Shown here piece after piece: positions 26,100-34,792 of a DNA stretch of 64,000 nt (position 1 is the stretch's first letter; each line of letters opens with the position of its first letter). The notes under the pieces were generated by a model that searched no databases, was not told the DNA's origin, and saw only the letters and a program-made list of their open reading frames with translations. The translations under genes and the position numbers were made by a program. The DNA is taken from assembly GCF_014635845.1 (NCBI RefSeq), contig NZ_BMDP01000001.1, forward strand, positions 1,085,730 through 1,149,729, given 5' to 3'. The stretch is from Oxalicibacterium solurbis. GTDB taxonomy: Bacteria > Pseudomonadota > Gammaproteobacteria > Burkholderiales > Burkholderiaceae_D.

Positions 26100-27137
26100 G
26101 TGAAATCAAGTACAAACACTTTCACCATCATCGTCCGCAGTCCGGGACGGCAACACGAGGAAGCATGGGACGTAATTGAACCACGCGAAATAGTCTTCTG
26201 GAAAGCGGCTGCATCAAAGCTCGCAAATCGTAACTACCATCACAAAAATTGTGTTGCAGAAGTAAATCTTGATTGGACGCCGCTCATTCGAAGATTAGCC
26301 CGCGACCATAATCTGCTTATTCCAGTCAGAACAGGGAAGCCCACGTCCATTAACTGGTACACCAAGCTGCAAAGACCTCTGCGCTTAAAAGCTACTTGTG
26401 TGATCACCGGAACCAACAATTTAAGTTCGTATCCTTGGTATCCAAAGTTCTTCATCGAATACTTTCTCTACGAAGTCTTCATGATTGTAAACTTGACGTT
26501 CCCCGGTTCTGGCGAGTTCCTAAACTTTGAAGTTCAGGGTATGGATAGGCCCTCAAATCAAAGGTTAGGGTTGTCGGCGTTCTATTTCTCAGAGTGGATG
26601 ATCCAAACAGTAGAAGGTAAATCGCCGAAAGCAAAGATTCTGGACCTTGATCAGACCATTGATTGGTTTAGCAAAGTAAACCCTCATGTGACACAGAAGG
26701 CAGAGAACAATACCCAAAAAGCCCTTTATGCCACCTATCAGCTCTGCCAAAGCAATGGTCAGATTGATTTCGTCTTATGGCTTTTCAATGCATTGGAATC
26801 GTTGCTCAGCACAAAAGTCGGGGAGAACTTCTCCGGAATTGTTCGACGAACAAATAGTTTGCTTGAATTAGGCGAAAAGCAAAAGAATCATTGTCAAAAA
26901 ATCTTACGAAAATTGTATGACCTTCGAAGCTCCTTTGTACACGGGGGATATGAAGCACCTCATCCACTTCACAATGAACCGATTGATCCAAGACTAAATG
27001 ACGACTATATGAAGATGCTTTTACTTAGCATAGAAGGCTTTGCAATCCTGGGAGCGCTGCTTCAAGCACTGATTGAAAAGCAAATCCCTTTTGTGGCCTT
27101 TGAAGAACGTGTTATTGCGACTCATAACAATATCTGA
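26100..27137 (+). CDS. HEPN-domain (Apea-HEPN-like) protein of unknown function, foreign composition
   Basis: 345 residues from a GTG after ttaggagcgcag. The C-terminal third (about 205-325) is alpha-helical and resembles Apea-type HEPN domains: FVLWLFNALESLL, then KILRKLYDLRSSFVHGG with R276-x4-H281, the RxxxxH motif of HEPN ribonucleases. The first 200 residues match nothing I recognise. The gene is much AT-richer than its neighbours (23 G/C in 26221-26280) and uses rare AT-rich codons, so it was probably acquired. It sits alone between DUF748 and tex, with no recognisable antitoxin. A toxin or defence effector role is inference. Confidence 0.7.
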   Translation: MKSSTNTFTIIVRSPGRQHEEAWDVIEPREIVFWKAAASKLANRNYHHKNCVAEVNLDWTPLIRRLARDHNLLIPVRTGKPTSINWYTKLQRPLRLKATCVITGTNNLSSYPWYPKFFIEYFLYEVFMIVNLTFPGSGEFLNFEVQGMDRPSNQRLGLSAFYFSEWMIQTVEGKSPKAKILDLDQTIDWFSKVNPHVTQKAENNTQKALYATYQLCQSNGQIDFVLWLFNALESLLSTKVGENFSGIVRRTNSLLELGEKQKNHCQKILRKLYDLRSSFVHGGYEAPHPLHNEPIDPRLNDDYMKMLLLSIEGFAILGALLQALIEKQIPFVAFEERVIATHNNI

Positions 27138-27322
27138 CATGTCGAACGCAAGCTTGTGCTGTTGATTCCATAAAATTTCACCTTGCGTCCATCCGATCAG
27201 TCAACAATTGGATTAGCACAACAAATTCCACAAAAACACTACCCTCCTTGCCTTTGTCAAGACTGTTGTAATTCGCCGTTTTGCGTATCATCTAGCGCTC
27301 GTTTTACATTTCCCCGAATCTC

Positions 27323-29665
27323 ATGCTGCCTTCGATCGAATTACGCCTCGCCCACGAACTCGCCGCCAAACCGCAACAGATCGCCGCCGCCGTCGCCCTG
27401 CTGGACGAAGGCGCCACCGTGCCGTTCATCGCGCGCTACCGCAAGGAAGCGACCGGCGGTCTCGACGATACGCAATTGCGCCTGCTGGAAGAACGGCTGC
27501 GCTATCTACGTGAACTGGAAGACCGGCGCGCCGCGATCATCGCGTCGATCGAGGAACAGAAGAAGATGACGCCGGAATTGCTGGATGCGATCACACATGC
27601 GGAAGACAAGACGCGTCTCGAAGACCTGTACCTGCCGTACAAACCCAAGCGCCGCACCAAGGCACAGATCGCCGCCGAAGCGGGCCTGACCCCGCTGGCC
27701 GATACCTTGCTGGCCGATCCTGCGTTGTCGCCGGAAGTCGAAGCGGAAAAATATCTGAAGCCGGCCTTTACCGTCGATGGCACCGAAAACCCGGGCGTGC
27801 CGGATGCGAAAGCCGCGCTGGATGGTGCACGCCAGATCCTGATGGAACGCTTTGCGGAAGATGCGACGCTGCTGCAGTCGCTGCGCGAATACCTGAACGA
27901 GCATGGCATCGTCGAGTCGAAGGTGGTCGACGGCAAACAAGATGCGGGCGCGAAGTTTGCCGACTACTTCGACTATTCGGAAACGCTCGGCACGATTCCG
28001 TCGCATCGCGCGCTGGCGTTGTTCCGCGGCCGCCGCGAGGAAATGCTGAACGTCAATCTGCGCCTCGATTCCGAAGAGGAAAAACCGAAATGGGACGCAC
28101 CGCACAATCCGTGCGAGGAACGCATCGCCAAACGCTTCGGTATCGCCAATCAAAACCGTCCGGCCGACAAATGGCTGTCCGACACCGTGCGCTGGACCTG
28201 GCGCGTGAAAGTCTTCATGCATCTGGAAACGGAATTGATGACCACGCTGCGCGAGAAAGCCGAACAGGAAGCGATCAACGTGTTCGCGCGCAACCTGAAG
28301 GATCTGCTGCTGGCCGCGCCGGCCGGTCCGCGTGCGACGATGGGTCTCGATCCCGGCCTGCGCACCGGTGTGAAAGTCGCCGTCGTCGATGCCACCGGCA
28401 AGGTTGTCGATACGGCGACCATCTATCCGCACGAACCGCGCCGCGACTGGGACGGCTCGCTGCACACACTGGCGCTGCTCGCTGCCAAACACAATGTCGC
28501 GCTGATCTCGATCGGCAACGGCACCGCCTCGCGCGAAACCGACAAGCTGGCGCAGGACCTGATCAAGCTGGCGCCGGAATTGAAGCTGACCAAGATCGTC
28601 GTCTCCGAAGCCGGCGCCTCCGTCTACTCTGCTTCCGAATTCGCCTCGCGCGAATTGCCGGAACTGGACGTCACGCTGCGCGGCGCCGTCTCGATCGCGC
28701 GCCGCCTGCAGGACCCGCTGGCGGAACTGGTGAAGATCGATCCGAAATCGATCGGCGTCGGTCAATACCAGCATGATGTCGGCCAGACGCAGCTTGCACG
28801 TTCGCTGGATGCCGTGGTCGAAGATTGCGTGAACGCCGTCGGTGTCGACGTCAACACCGCATCTGCGCCTCTGCTGGCGCGCGTCTCGGGACTGAACAAC
28901 AGCGTTGCACAAAGCATCGTCAGCTATCGCGACATGAAGGGCATGTTCGCGTCACGCGAAGCCTTGCGTGCGGTACCGCGTCTGGGTGACAAGACGTTCG
29001 AGCAGGCAGCAGGATTCCTGCGCGTGATGAACGGCGACAATCCGCTCGACGCATCGGCCGTGCATCCGGAATCGTATCCGCTGGTCGAAAAAATCCTGGC
29101 CGACATCAACAAGGATGTAAAGAATGTCGTCGGCGACAGCAAGCTGCTGAAATCGCTGAATCCGGCGAAATATGCCGATGAGCAATTCGGCGTGCCGACC
29201 GTCACCGATATCCTGAAAGAACTCGACAAGCCGGGCCGCGACCCGCGCCCGGAATTCACGACCGCAACCTTCAAGGAAGGCGTCGAGGAAATTCGCGACC
29301 TGCGGCCGGACATGATTCTGGAAGGCGTGGTCACCAACGTCGCCGCGTTCGGCGCCTTCGTCGATATCGGCGTGCATCAGGACGGACTCGTGCACATTTC
29401 CGCGCTGTCGAACACTTTTGTGAAAGACCCGCACACGGTCGTGAAGGCTGGCCAGGTCGTCAAGGTGAAAGTGCTGGAAGTCGACGAGAAGCGCAAGCGC
29501 ATCGCGCTGACGATGCGCCTGTCCGATAGTGCGCCCGCTGCCGGCAGTCGTCCGGAACAACGGGGCGACCGGAACGACCAGCGCCGTCTGTCGCAACAAC
29601 AGCGCGCGCCTCAGCCGCAGGTCGGCGGTGCAATGGCGGCCGCCTTTGCAAAATTGAAATCCTGA
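27323..29665 (+). CDS. tex: Transcription accessory protein Tex
   Basis: 780 residues. Domain order is typical: N-terminal helical Tex region, YqgF/RNase H-like domain ([21 protein letters not shown] near 340), helix-hairpin-helix pairs ([34 protein letters not shown]) and an S1 RNA-binding domain ([19 protein letters not shown], about 660-720). Tex is a conserved nucleic-acid-binding protein affecting transcription and, in some species, toxin expression and stress survival. The C-terminus is a Gln/Arg-rich tail. Confidence 0.95.
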   Translation: MLPSIELRLAHELAAKPQQIAAAVALLDEGATVPFIARYRKEATGGLDDTQLRLLEERLRYLRELEDRRAAIIASIEEQKKMTPELLDAITHAEDKTRLEDLYLPYKPKRRTKAQIAAEAGLTPLADTLLADPALSPEVEAEKYLKPAFTVDGTENPGVPDAKAALDGARQILMERFAEDATLLQSLREYLNEHGIVESKVVDGKQDAGAKFADYFDYSETLGTIPSHRALALFRGRREEMLNVNLRLDSEEEKPKWDAPHNPCEERIAKRFGIANQNRPADKWLSDTVRWTWRVKVFMHLETELMTTLREKAEQEAINVFARNLKDLLLAAPAGPRATMGLDPGLRTGVKVAVVDATGKVVDTATIYPHEPRRDWDGSLHTLALLAAKHNVALISIGNGTASRETDKLAQDLIKLAPELKLTKIVVSEAGASVYSASEFASRELPELDVTLRGAVSIARRLQDPLAELVKIDPKSIGVGQYQHDVGQTQLARSLDAVVEDCVNAVGVDVNTASAPLLARVSGLNNSVAQSIVSYRDMKGMFASREALRAVPRLGDKTFEQAAGFLRVMNGDNPLDASAVHPESYPLVEKILADINKDVKNVVGDSKLLKSLNPAKYADEQFGVPTVTDILKELDKPGRDPRPEFTTATFKEGVEEIRDLRPDMILEGVVTNVAAFGAFVDIGVHQDGLVHISALSNTFVKDPHTVVKAGQVVKVKVLEVDEKRKRIALTMRLSDSAPAAGSRPEQRGDRNDQRRLSQQQRAPQPQVGGAMAAAFAKLKS

Positions 29666-29695
29666 TGCAGTGCAGCGTGCCGGCCCGGATTTTCC

Positions 29696-29701
29696 TATAA
29701 T
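29696..29701 (+). promoter_or_regulatory. Candidate -10 element of grxD
   Basis: A perfect TATAAT lies 40 bases before the glutaredoxin ATG, just after tex. No good -35 is present at 17 bases, so the call rests on the -10 alone. Confidence 0.35.
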
Positions 29702-29740
29702 GGCGGATTCAAGCAGTATCAACCCCAATGTGAGGCCGCA

Positions 29741-30055
29741 ATGAGCGACGAAGTACAAACCTGGATCAAGGAAACCGTGACGCAGCACCCTGTCGTGCTG
29801 TTCATGAAAGGCACCGCGCAGTTCCCGCAATGCGGCTTTTCCGGCAAGGCGATCGCCCTGCTGAAGGAAGCCGGCGTCAAGGATCTGATCACGGTGAACG
29901 TGTTGGACGATGCTGAAGTTCGCCAGGGCATCAAGGACTATTCGAACTGGCCGACCGTGCCGCAACTGTACGTAAAAGGCGAATTCATCGGCGGCTCGGA
30001 CATCATGACCGAGATGTTCGAATCCGGCGAACTGCATACGCTGCTGAAAGACTGA
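29741..30055 (+). CDS. grxD: Monothiol glutaredoxin (Grx4 type)
   Basis: 104 residues with the monothiol active site CGFS at C31-S34, the TVPQLYVKGEFIGGSDI glutathione-binding segment and the family-typical length. Such proteins carry a glutathione-ligated [2Fe-2S] cluster between two subunits and, with BolA-type partners, traffic iron-sulfur clusters. A BolA-family gene (ibaG) is in this window but far away. ubiX follows almost directly. Confidence 0.93.
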   Translation: MSDEVQTWIKETVTQHPVVLFMKGTAQFPQCGFSGKAIALLKEAGVKDLITVNVLDDAEVRQGIKDYSNWPTVPQLYVKGEFIGGSDIMTEMFESGELHTLLKD

Positions 30056-30083
30056 CGTGACGGCAACCGCCGGCGCAGCCGAA

Positions 30084-30671
30084 ATGACGACGCAGCCCAA
30101 ACGGTTGATCGTTGCCATCACCGGCGCGACCGGCGTCATCTACGGCGTGCGCCTGCTGCAGGCGCTGCGCGCCATCGCAGGCGTGGAAACCCACTTGCTG
30201 GTTTCGGAAGCAGGCGTACTGAATCTGCACCAGGAGCTCGATCTCAACCGCAAGGATGTGGAAGCGCTGGCCGACGTCACGTACAACGTGCGCGATATCG
30301 GCGCTGCGATCGCCAGCGGTTCGTTTCAATCCGACGGCATGATCGTCGCACCGTGTTCGATGAAAACGCTGGCCGCCGTCGCGCACGGCTTTTCCGACAA
30401 CCTGATCGCCCGCGCGGCCGATGTCACACTGAAGGAACGCCGCCGCCTCGTGCTGATGGTGCGCGAGACGCCGTTCAATCTCGCCCACCTGCGCAACATG
30501 ACAGCCGTTACCGAAATGGGCGGCATCATCTTTCCGCCGCTTCCCGGCTTCTACCACCGCCCTGCTTCCATCGAAGAAATGGTCGATCACACGCTCGGCC
30601 GCGTGCTCGACCTGTTCGATCTGCAACACACTCTCGCTCCACGCTGGTCCGGCCTGAAAACGCCGGACTGA
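30084..30671 (+). CDS. ubiX: Flavin prenyltransferase UbiX
   Basis: 195 residues. It makes prenylated FMN for the decarboxylase UbiD of ubiquinone synthesis. Signatures are the flavin loop ITGATGVIYGVRLL, the PCSMKTLAAVAHGFSDNL segment, and RETPFNLAHLRNM. A GTG at 30057, one base after the grxD stop, is in frame and could add nine residues; neither start has a strong ribosome site. ubiD was not seen in the window. Confidence 0.93.
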   Translation: MTTQPKRLIVAITGATGVIYGVRLLQALRAIAGVETHLLVSEAGVLNLHQELDLNRKDVEALADVTYNVRDIGAAIASGSFQSDGMIVAPCSMKTLAAVAHGFSDNLIARAADVTLKERRRLVLMVRETPFNLAHLRNMTAVTEMGGIIFPPLPGFYHRPASIEEMVDHTLGRVLDLFDLQHTLAPRWSGLKTPD

Positions 30672-30708
30672 CCACAGGCTTCGCGCCTTGATTCCCCGAT
30701 CAAACACT

Positions 30709-30733
30709 GCGGCAAGGCAACCTTGCCGCTTTG
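30709..30733 (+). terminator. Candidate weak terminator after ubiX
   Basis: GCGGCAAGG (30709-30717) pairs perfectly with CCTTGCCGC (30721-30729) and is followed by only three T. A second, imperfect hairpin (cttgccg ... cggcaag) overlaps it at about 30722-30755. Weak as an intrinsic terminator because the T run is short. Confidence 0.45.
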
Positions 30734-30800
30734 CCATTGGCATGTCGGCAAGTCCTTAAAAATTTATCGCCTTCCGCCTTCGCATCGTCGCGCACCGAAC

Positions 30801-30826
30801 ATATACTGTGTTTTTATACAGTATAT
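30801..30826. promoter_or_regulatory. LexA (SOS) box
   Basis: A perfect 26-base palindrome at its arms: ATATACTGT, eight bases, ACAGTATAT. The core CTGT-N8-ACAG (30806-30821) is the exact LexA consensus used in gamma- and betaproteobacteria. It lies 11 bases before the ATG of the radical SAM gene, where bound LexA would block transcription. Confidence 0.85.
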
Positions 30827-30836
30827 TGAATTCGCC

Positions 30837-32045
30837 ATGCCAGACCGAGACGATGAATCGAACAACGAAGCGCAATGGATCGTCGCGCCGCTGAAGGGCC
30901 GCAAGGGGCGCGGCGCCGTCACCAACATGCAGGGACGCTACGAACTGCAAACCCGCGAAGTCTTCGACGACGGCTGGAGCGACTGCAACGACGAAACTAC
31001 CGGGCAAGGCGAAACCGCCGACGAAACCGCTGCAGATGAATCTGCTGCAGCATGGAAAACGCAAGTCATCGAAGAGCGGGCAAAGACCATCCTGTCACGC
31101 AATTCGTCGCCCGACTTGCCGTTCGGCGTGTCGCTGAATCCGTACCGCGGTTGCGAGCACGGCTGTATCTACTGCTTCGCGCGCCCCACGCACAGCTATC
31201 TCGGCCTGTCGCCGGGACTGGATTTTGAAAGCCGCATCTTCGCCAAAGTGAATGCACCGGAACTGCTGCGTCGCGAACTCGCCAGCCCTTCCTACAGGCC
31301 CGAGTCGATCGCGCTGGGCATCAACACCGACGCCTATCAGCCCTGCGAGCGCGAGCTGAAGCTGACGCGCCGCGTGCTCGAAGTGCTGCATGAATGCCAG
31401 CATCCGGTCGGGCTGATCACCAAATCCGCATTGATCGAACGCGATATCGACCTGCTGTCGGACATGGCATCGAAACGGTTGGCATCGGTCGCCGTCACGA
31501 TCACCACGCTGGACCCGACGATCGCGCGCACGCTGGAACCGCGCGCCGCTGCGCCGGCACGACGGCTGCGCACGATACGCACGCTGACCGATGCCGGCAT
31601 TCCGGTTGGTGTCAGCATCGCGCCGGTGATTCCGTTCGTGACCGAACCCGATCTCGAACGCATACTCGCGGCCGTCGCCGAAGCCGGCGTCATCAGCGCC
31701 GGCTTCATCGTGCTGCGCCTGCCATGGGAAGTCGGCCCGCTGTTCCGCCAATGGCTACAGGCGCATTTCCCCGATCGCGCGCAACGCGTGATGAATCGCA
31801 TCCAGGACATGCGCGGCGGCAAAGATTACGACGCGGCATTCGGCACGCGGATGAAAGGCGAAGGATTGTGGGCGGAATTGATACAGCGACGTTTCGACAT
31901 CGCCGTCGAACGGCTCGGCATCGGCCGGCGCGTCACGCGCTTCACATCGCTGGACAATTCACGCTTCCGTCGTCCCTTGCATGTACCTGCCGCTGTCGGT
32001 AAAACGCATGGCAACCAGCTCGACCTTTTCGGCAACACCGAATGA
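30837..32045 (+). CDS. Radical SAM protein of the PA0069 / spore-photolyase-like family
   Basis: 402 residues. The radical SAM triad is C-x3-C-x2-C in NPYRGCEHGCIYCFARPTH, about 110 residues into the protein, followed by the family segment ESRIFAKVNAPELLRREL and later APVIPFVTEPDLE. The family is annotated by similarity to SplB DNA photoproduct lyase, but substrate is unproven. A perfect LexA box precedes the gene, which supports a DNA-damage role. The ATG at 30837 gives a charged N-terminus (MPDRDDESNNEA); the upstream extension crosses the operator and is not credible. Confidence 0.88.
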   Translation: MPDRDDESNNEAQWIVAPLKGRKGRGAVTNMQGRYELQTREVFDDGWSDCNDETTGQGETADETAADESAAAWKTQVIEERAKTILSRNSSPDLPFGVSLNPYRGCEHGCIYCFARPTHSYLGLSPGLDFESRIFAKVNAPELLRRELASPSYRPESIALGINTDAYQPCERELKLTRRVLEVLHECQHPVGLITKSALIERDIDLLSDMASKRLASVAVTITTLDPTIARTLEPRAAAPARRLRTIRTLTDAGIPVGVSIAPVIPFVTEPDLERILAAVAEAGVISAGFIVLRLPWEVGPLFRQWLQAHFPDRAQRVMNRIQDMRGGKDYDAAFGTRMKGEGLWAELIQRRFDIAVERLGIGRRVTRFTSLDNSRFRRPLHVPAAVGKTHGNQLDLFGNTE

Positions 32046-32155
32046 CGGCACTACACTTGCCGCCACGCATTGACGACATATGCACCATCACGCTGAACGA
32101 AATCTTCTTTTCCCGGGTCGAAAATGGATAGTCACCGCTGATAAAGGAGGAAGAC

Positions 32156-32596
32156 ATGACCACTTGGATCGTTGCCGCCGATGAACATCGCGCCCGGATT
32201 TTCGAAGCCGACAATCTTCGCGCTCCATTCCGCGAAATCGAAGCATTCCTGAATCCCGAAGCGCGCCTGCGCGAACAAGATTTGAACACCGATGCGAACG
32301 GTCGCTATTCCGGCAAACGCGGACTGGTCAACGGCTCATCCGCCGAACCGGACCATAGCGCCGTGTTGCATAAGACCACGCTGTTTTCCAAATCGGTCAG
32401 CGATTATCTGGACAAGGCGCGCATCGAACACCGCTACGATCAATTGACGCTGATTGCCTTTCCGAAATTCCTCGGCATGCTGCGGCAAAACATGAGCAAG
32501 GAAGTGCAACAGCTGGTGACGAAAGAAGTCTCGAAGAATATTTCCGGACTGGAATCACGGCAGATTGCGCAGTATGTGCGTACCTGGCTGCATTGA
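32156..32596 (+). CDS. Host-attachment-type protein (PF10116 family)
   Basis: 146 residues. The start TTWIVAADEHRARIFEA and the C-terminal SKNISGLESRQIAQYV match the family named for an Agrobacterium protein needed for attachment to plant cells. In other bacteria the family is widespread and its activity is unknown; the fold is related to eRF1/archaeal release-factor domain 1. Strong ribosome site (aaaggaggaagac). It stands alone and ends at a bidirectional terminator. Confidence 0.8.
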   Translation: MTTWIVAADEHRARIFEADNLRAPFREIEAFLNPEARLREQDLNTDANGRYSGKRGLVNGSSAEPDHSAVLHKTTLFSKSVSDYLDKARIEHRYDQLTLIAFPKFLGMLRQNMSKEVQQLVTKEVSKNISGLESRQIAQYVRTWLH

Positions 32597-32628
32597 TTGC
32601 CGACCGTTGACTCGACTGTAAAAAGCAA

Positions 32629-32657
32629 AAGGCCATTCCAAAGAATGGCCTTTATTT
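32629..32657. terminator. Bidirectional terminator between host-attachment gene and tRNA-Thr
   Basis: Stem AAGGCCATTC (32629-32638) with GAATGGCCTT (32643-32652), loop CAAA, then TATTTTT. On the minus strand it presents TTTTGCTTTTT after the stem and so also ends tRNA-Thr transcription. Confidence 0.88.
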
Positions 32658-32661
32658 TTCC

Positions 32662-32737
32662 TGGTGCCGGCTGCAGGACTCGAACCCGCCACCCCATGAT
32701 TACAAATCATGTGCTCTACCTGATGAGCTAAGCCGGC
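32662..32737 (-). tRNA. tRNA-Thr (anticodon TGT)
   Basis: 76 bases including an encoded CCA. The acceptor stem GCCGGC pairs with GCCGGC at the 3' end, the anticodon arm is ATGA-TTTGTAA-TCAT giving anticodon TGT, and the T loop is TTCGAGT. All arms fold cleanly. It is in line with sspB and sspA on the minus strand. Confidence 0.95.
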
Positions 32738-32755
32738 AAAGAGCGCGTATTGTAC

Positions 32756-33238
32756 CTACTTAATACGCGTCAGAGTAGGCCTGCCGCTTTTTTTCGGTGG
32801 TTCCGGATCGTGTTCGGGATCATCGCTGCCTTCGCTGTCAGCTGGCCGCTCCGTCGGCACCGATGCCAGAATCGGCGTGGTGGATTCCGGCGCATCGACC
32901 GGCTCCACCTGCCCGGCATCGGCCGTATTGGTGGCTTCGAATGCCATGCCCTGCCCGTTCTCACGTGCATAGATGGCAACGACATTATCGACCGGCACGA
33001 CGATGTCGCGCGAGACGCCGCCAAAGCGCGCACTGAAGCGGATCAATTCGTTTTCCATCTTCAGGCCGCTGGTGGCGCTGAAACTGATGTTCAGCACGAT
33101 CTCGCCATTCTTGACGAATTCCATCGGTACACGCGTATGTCCATCGACGACGACTGCCATGTAAGGCGTATAGCCGTTATCCGTGCACCATTCATAGATG
33201 GCGCGCAGCAGGTAAGGCTTGGTAGATGTTTCAGACAT
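32756..33238 (-). CDS. sspB: ClpXP protease specificity-enhancing factor SspB
   Basis: 160 residues. The conserved dimeric substrate-binding domain (KPYLLRAIYEWCTDNGYTPY to IYARENGQGMAFE) is followed by a long acidic, Pro-rich linker and the C-terminal ClpX-docking motif RPTLTRIK. SspB tethers ssrA-tagged proteins to ClpXP. Gene order sspA-sspB is conserved. Confidence 0.94.
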   Translation of the reverse strand: MSETSTKPYLLRAIYEWCTDNGYTPYMAVVVDGHTRVPMEFVKNGEIVLNISFSATSGLKMENELIRFSARFGGVSRDIVVPVDNVVAIYARENGQGMAFEATNTADAGQVEPVDAPESTTPILASVPTERPADSEGSDDPEHDPEPPKKSGRPTLTRIK

Positions 33239-33312
33239 GATGAAATACTGCGGATTGCTACGGATTTGCCGCGCCCCGCCTGCAAGTTGCGCAGGAAAGA
33301 CGCGGCCGGATC

Positions 33313-33924
33313 TTAGCGACGCATGACCTTTTCGGATGGCGTCAATGCTTCGATGTAGGCAGGACGCGAGAAGATGCGCTCGGCGTACTTCATCAATGGC
33401 GCTGCAGTCTTGGACAACTCGATGCCGTAGTGATCGAGGCGCCAGAGCAGCGGCGCGATCGCCACGTCCAGCATCGAGAACTCGTCGCCCAGCATGTACT
33501 TGTTCTTCAGGAACAGCGGTGCCAGCGTGGTCAGGCGATCGCGGATTTCGTTACGCGCCTTTTCCTGGATTTTCTCGCCGCCGCGGCCTTTGTCGTTCTC
33601 CAGCGTATGCACGTGGATGAACAATTCCTTCTCGAAATTGAACAGCATCAGGCGCGCACGCGCACGCATCAGCGGATCGGCCGGCATCAATTGCGGATGC
33701 GGGAAACGCTCGTCGATGTACTCGTTGATGATGTTGGATTCGTACAGCACCAGATCGCGTTCGACCAGGATAGGCACCTGGCCGTACGGATTCATCGTCG
33801 AAATGTCTTCCGGTTTGTTGAACAGATCAACGTCGCGCACTTCGAAATCCATGCCCTTTTCAAACAGGACGAGGCGGCAGCGTTGGGAGAATGGGCAGGT
33901 CGTGCCCGAGTAAAGAACCATCAT
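33313..33924 (-). CDS. sspA: Stringent starvation protein A
   Basis: 203 residues with a glutathione-S-transferase fold: thioredoxin-like part (LYSGTTCPFSQRCRLVLFEKGMDF) and helical domain. SspA binds RNA polymerase and acts in stationary-phase and acid-stress transcription. It follows the cytochrome bc1 genes, the usual betaproteobacterial order petABC-sspAB. Confidence 0.94.
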   Translation of the reverse strand: MMVLYSGTTCPFSQRCRLVLFEKGMDFEVRDVDLFNKPEDISTMNPYGQVPILVERDLVLYESNIINEYIDERFPHPQLMPADPLMRARARLMLFNFEKELFIHVHTLENDKGRGGEKIQEKARNEIRDRLTTLAPLFLKNKYMLGDEFSMLDVAIAPLLWRLDHYGIELSKTAAPLMKYAERIFSRPAYIEALTPSEKVMRR

Positions 33925-34007
33925 TGTGCAGTTTCCTTAGAAACAAAAGGGTGAGACGCTGGACGGCTCACCCCGGAACAACTGCCCGCAACCGCTGCGG
34001 GCACGAA

Positions 34008-34772
34008 TTACTTGATCTCTTTCCAATAGGAAGCGTTCAAGCGCCAGGTGATCACGATGAAGACACCCAGGAACATCAATACCCAGACGCCGAGGCGTTT
34101 GCGGGTATTTTGTGCAGGCTCGGCCATCCAGGTCATGAAAGAAACCAGATCGGCAACCGACTTATCGTACTCCAAGGACGACATTTTACCCGGAGTGACC
34201 TCTTCAAAGCCCGCAAACTTGTGAATGACCTTGTTTTCGTCGTGCGGATCCTTGATTTCCTCGTATTTGGCGGCCCTGATTCCTTGCAATTCCCACAAGA
34301 CGTGCGGCATGCCCACATTCGGGAACACCATGTTGTTCCAGCCGGTCGGGCGGGTATCGTCCTTGTAGAAGGTGCGCAGATAGGTGTACAGCCAGTCCGA
34401 ACCGCTGCCGGCACCGGAAGCCTTGGCACGTGCGATCACCGACAGATCCGGCGGCGTGGCGCCGAACCAGGCCTTGGCATCCTTGGGTGCCATCGCCACC
34501 GTCATCATGTCGCCGACCTTCTCTCCGCTGAACAGCAGGTTTTCCTTGATCTGTTCGTCAGTCAGGCCGATGTCACGCAGCTTGTTGTAACGCATCGACG
34601 AAGCGGAATGGCAGTTCAGGCAATAGTTGACGAACAGGCGGGCACCGTTCTGGAGTGCCGCGACATCCCGCGTATGGTCGGGCGCATGGTCCAGCGGAAA
34701 TTCGGATTCGGCCGCCACCACAAAACCCGGCAGCAGTACCAGCGTCGCAATCAGTTTTTTCAGCAATGTCAT
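34008..34772 (-). CDS. petC: Cytochrome bc1 complex, cytochrome c1
   Basis: 254 residues: signal peptide (LLKKLIATLVLLPGFVVA), the heme-c site CLNCH near residue 55, and a C-terminal membrane anchor (VWVLMFLGVFIVITW). Accepts electrons from the Rieske centre and passes them to periplasmic cytochromes. Third gene of the operon, 20 bases after petB. Confidence 0.95.
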   Translation of the reverse strand: MTLLKKLIATLVLLPGFVVAAESEFPLDHAPDHTRDVAALQNGARLFVNYCLNCHSASSMRYNKLRDIGLTDEQIKENLLFSGEKVGDMMTVAMAPKDAKAWFGATPPDLSVIARAKASGAGSGSDWLYTYLRTFYKDDTRPTGWNNMVFPNVGMPHVLWELQGIRAAKYEEIKDPHDENKVIHKFAGFEEVTPGKMSSLEYDKSVADLVSFMTWMAEPAQNTRKRLGVWVLMFLGVFIVITWRLNASYWKEIK

Positions 34773-34792
34773 GTTCTTTTATCCTTTGCGAC

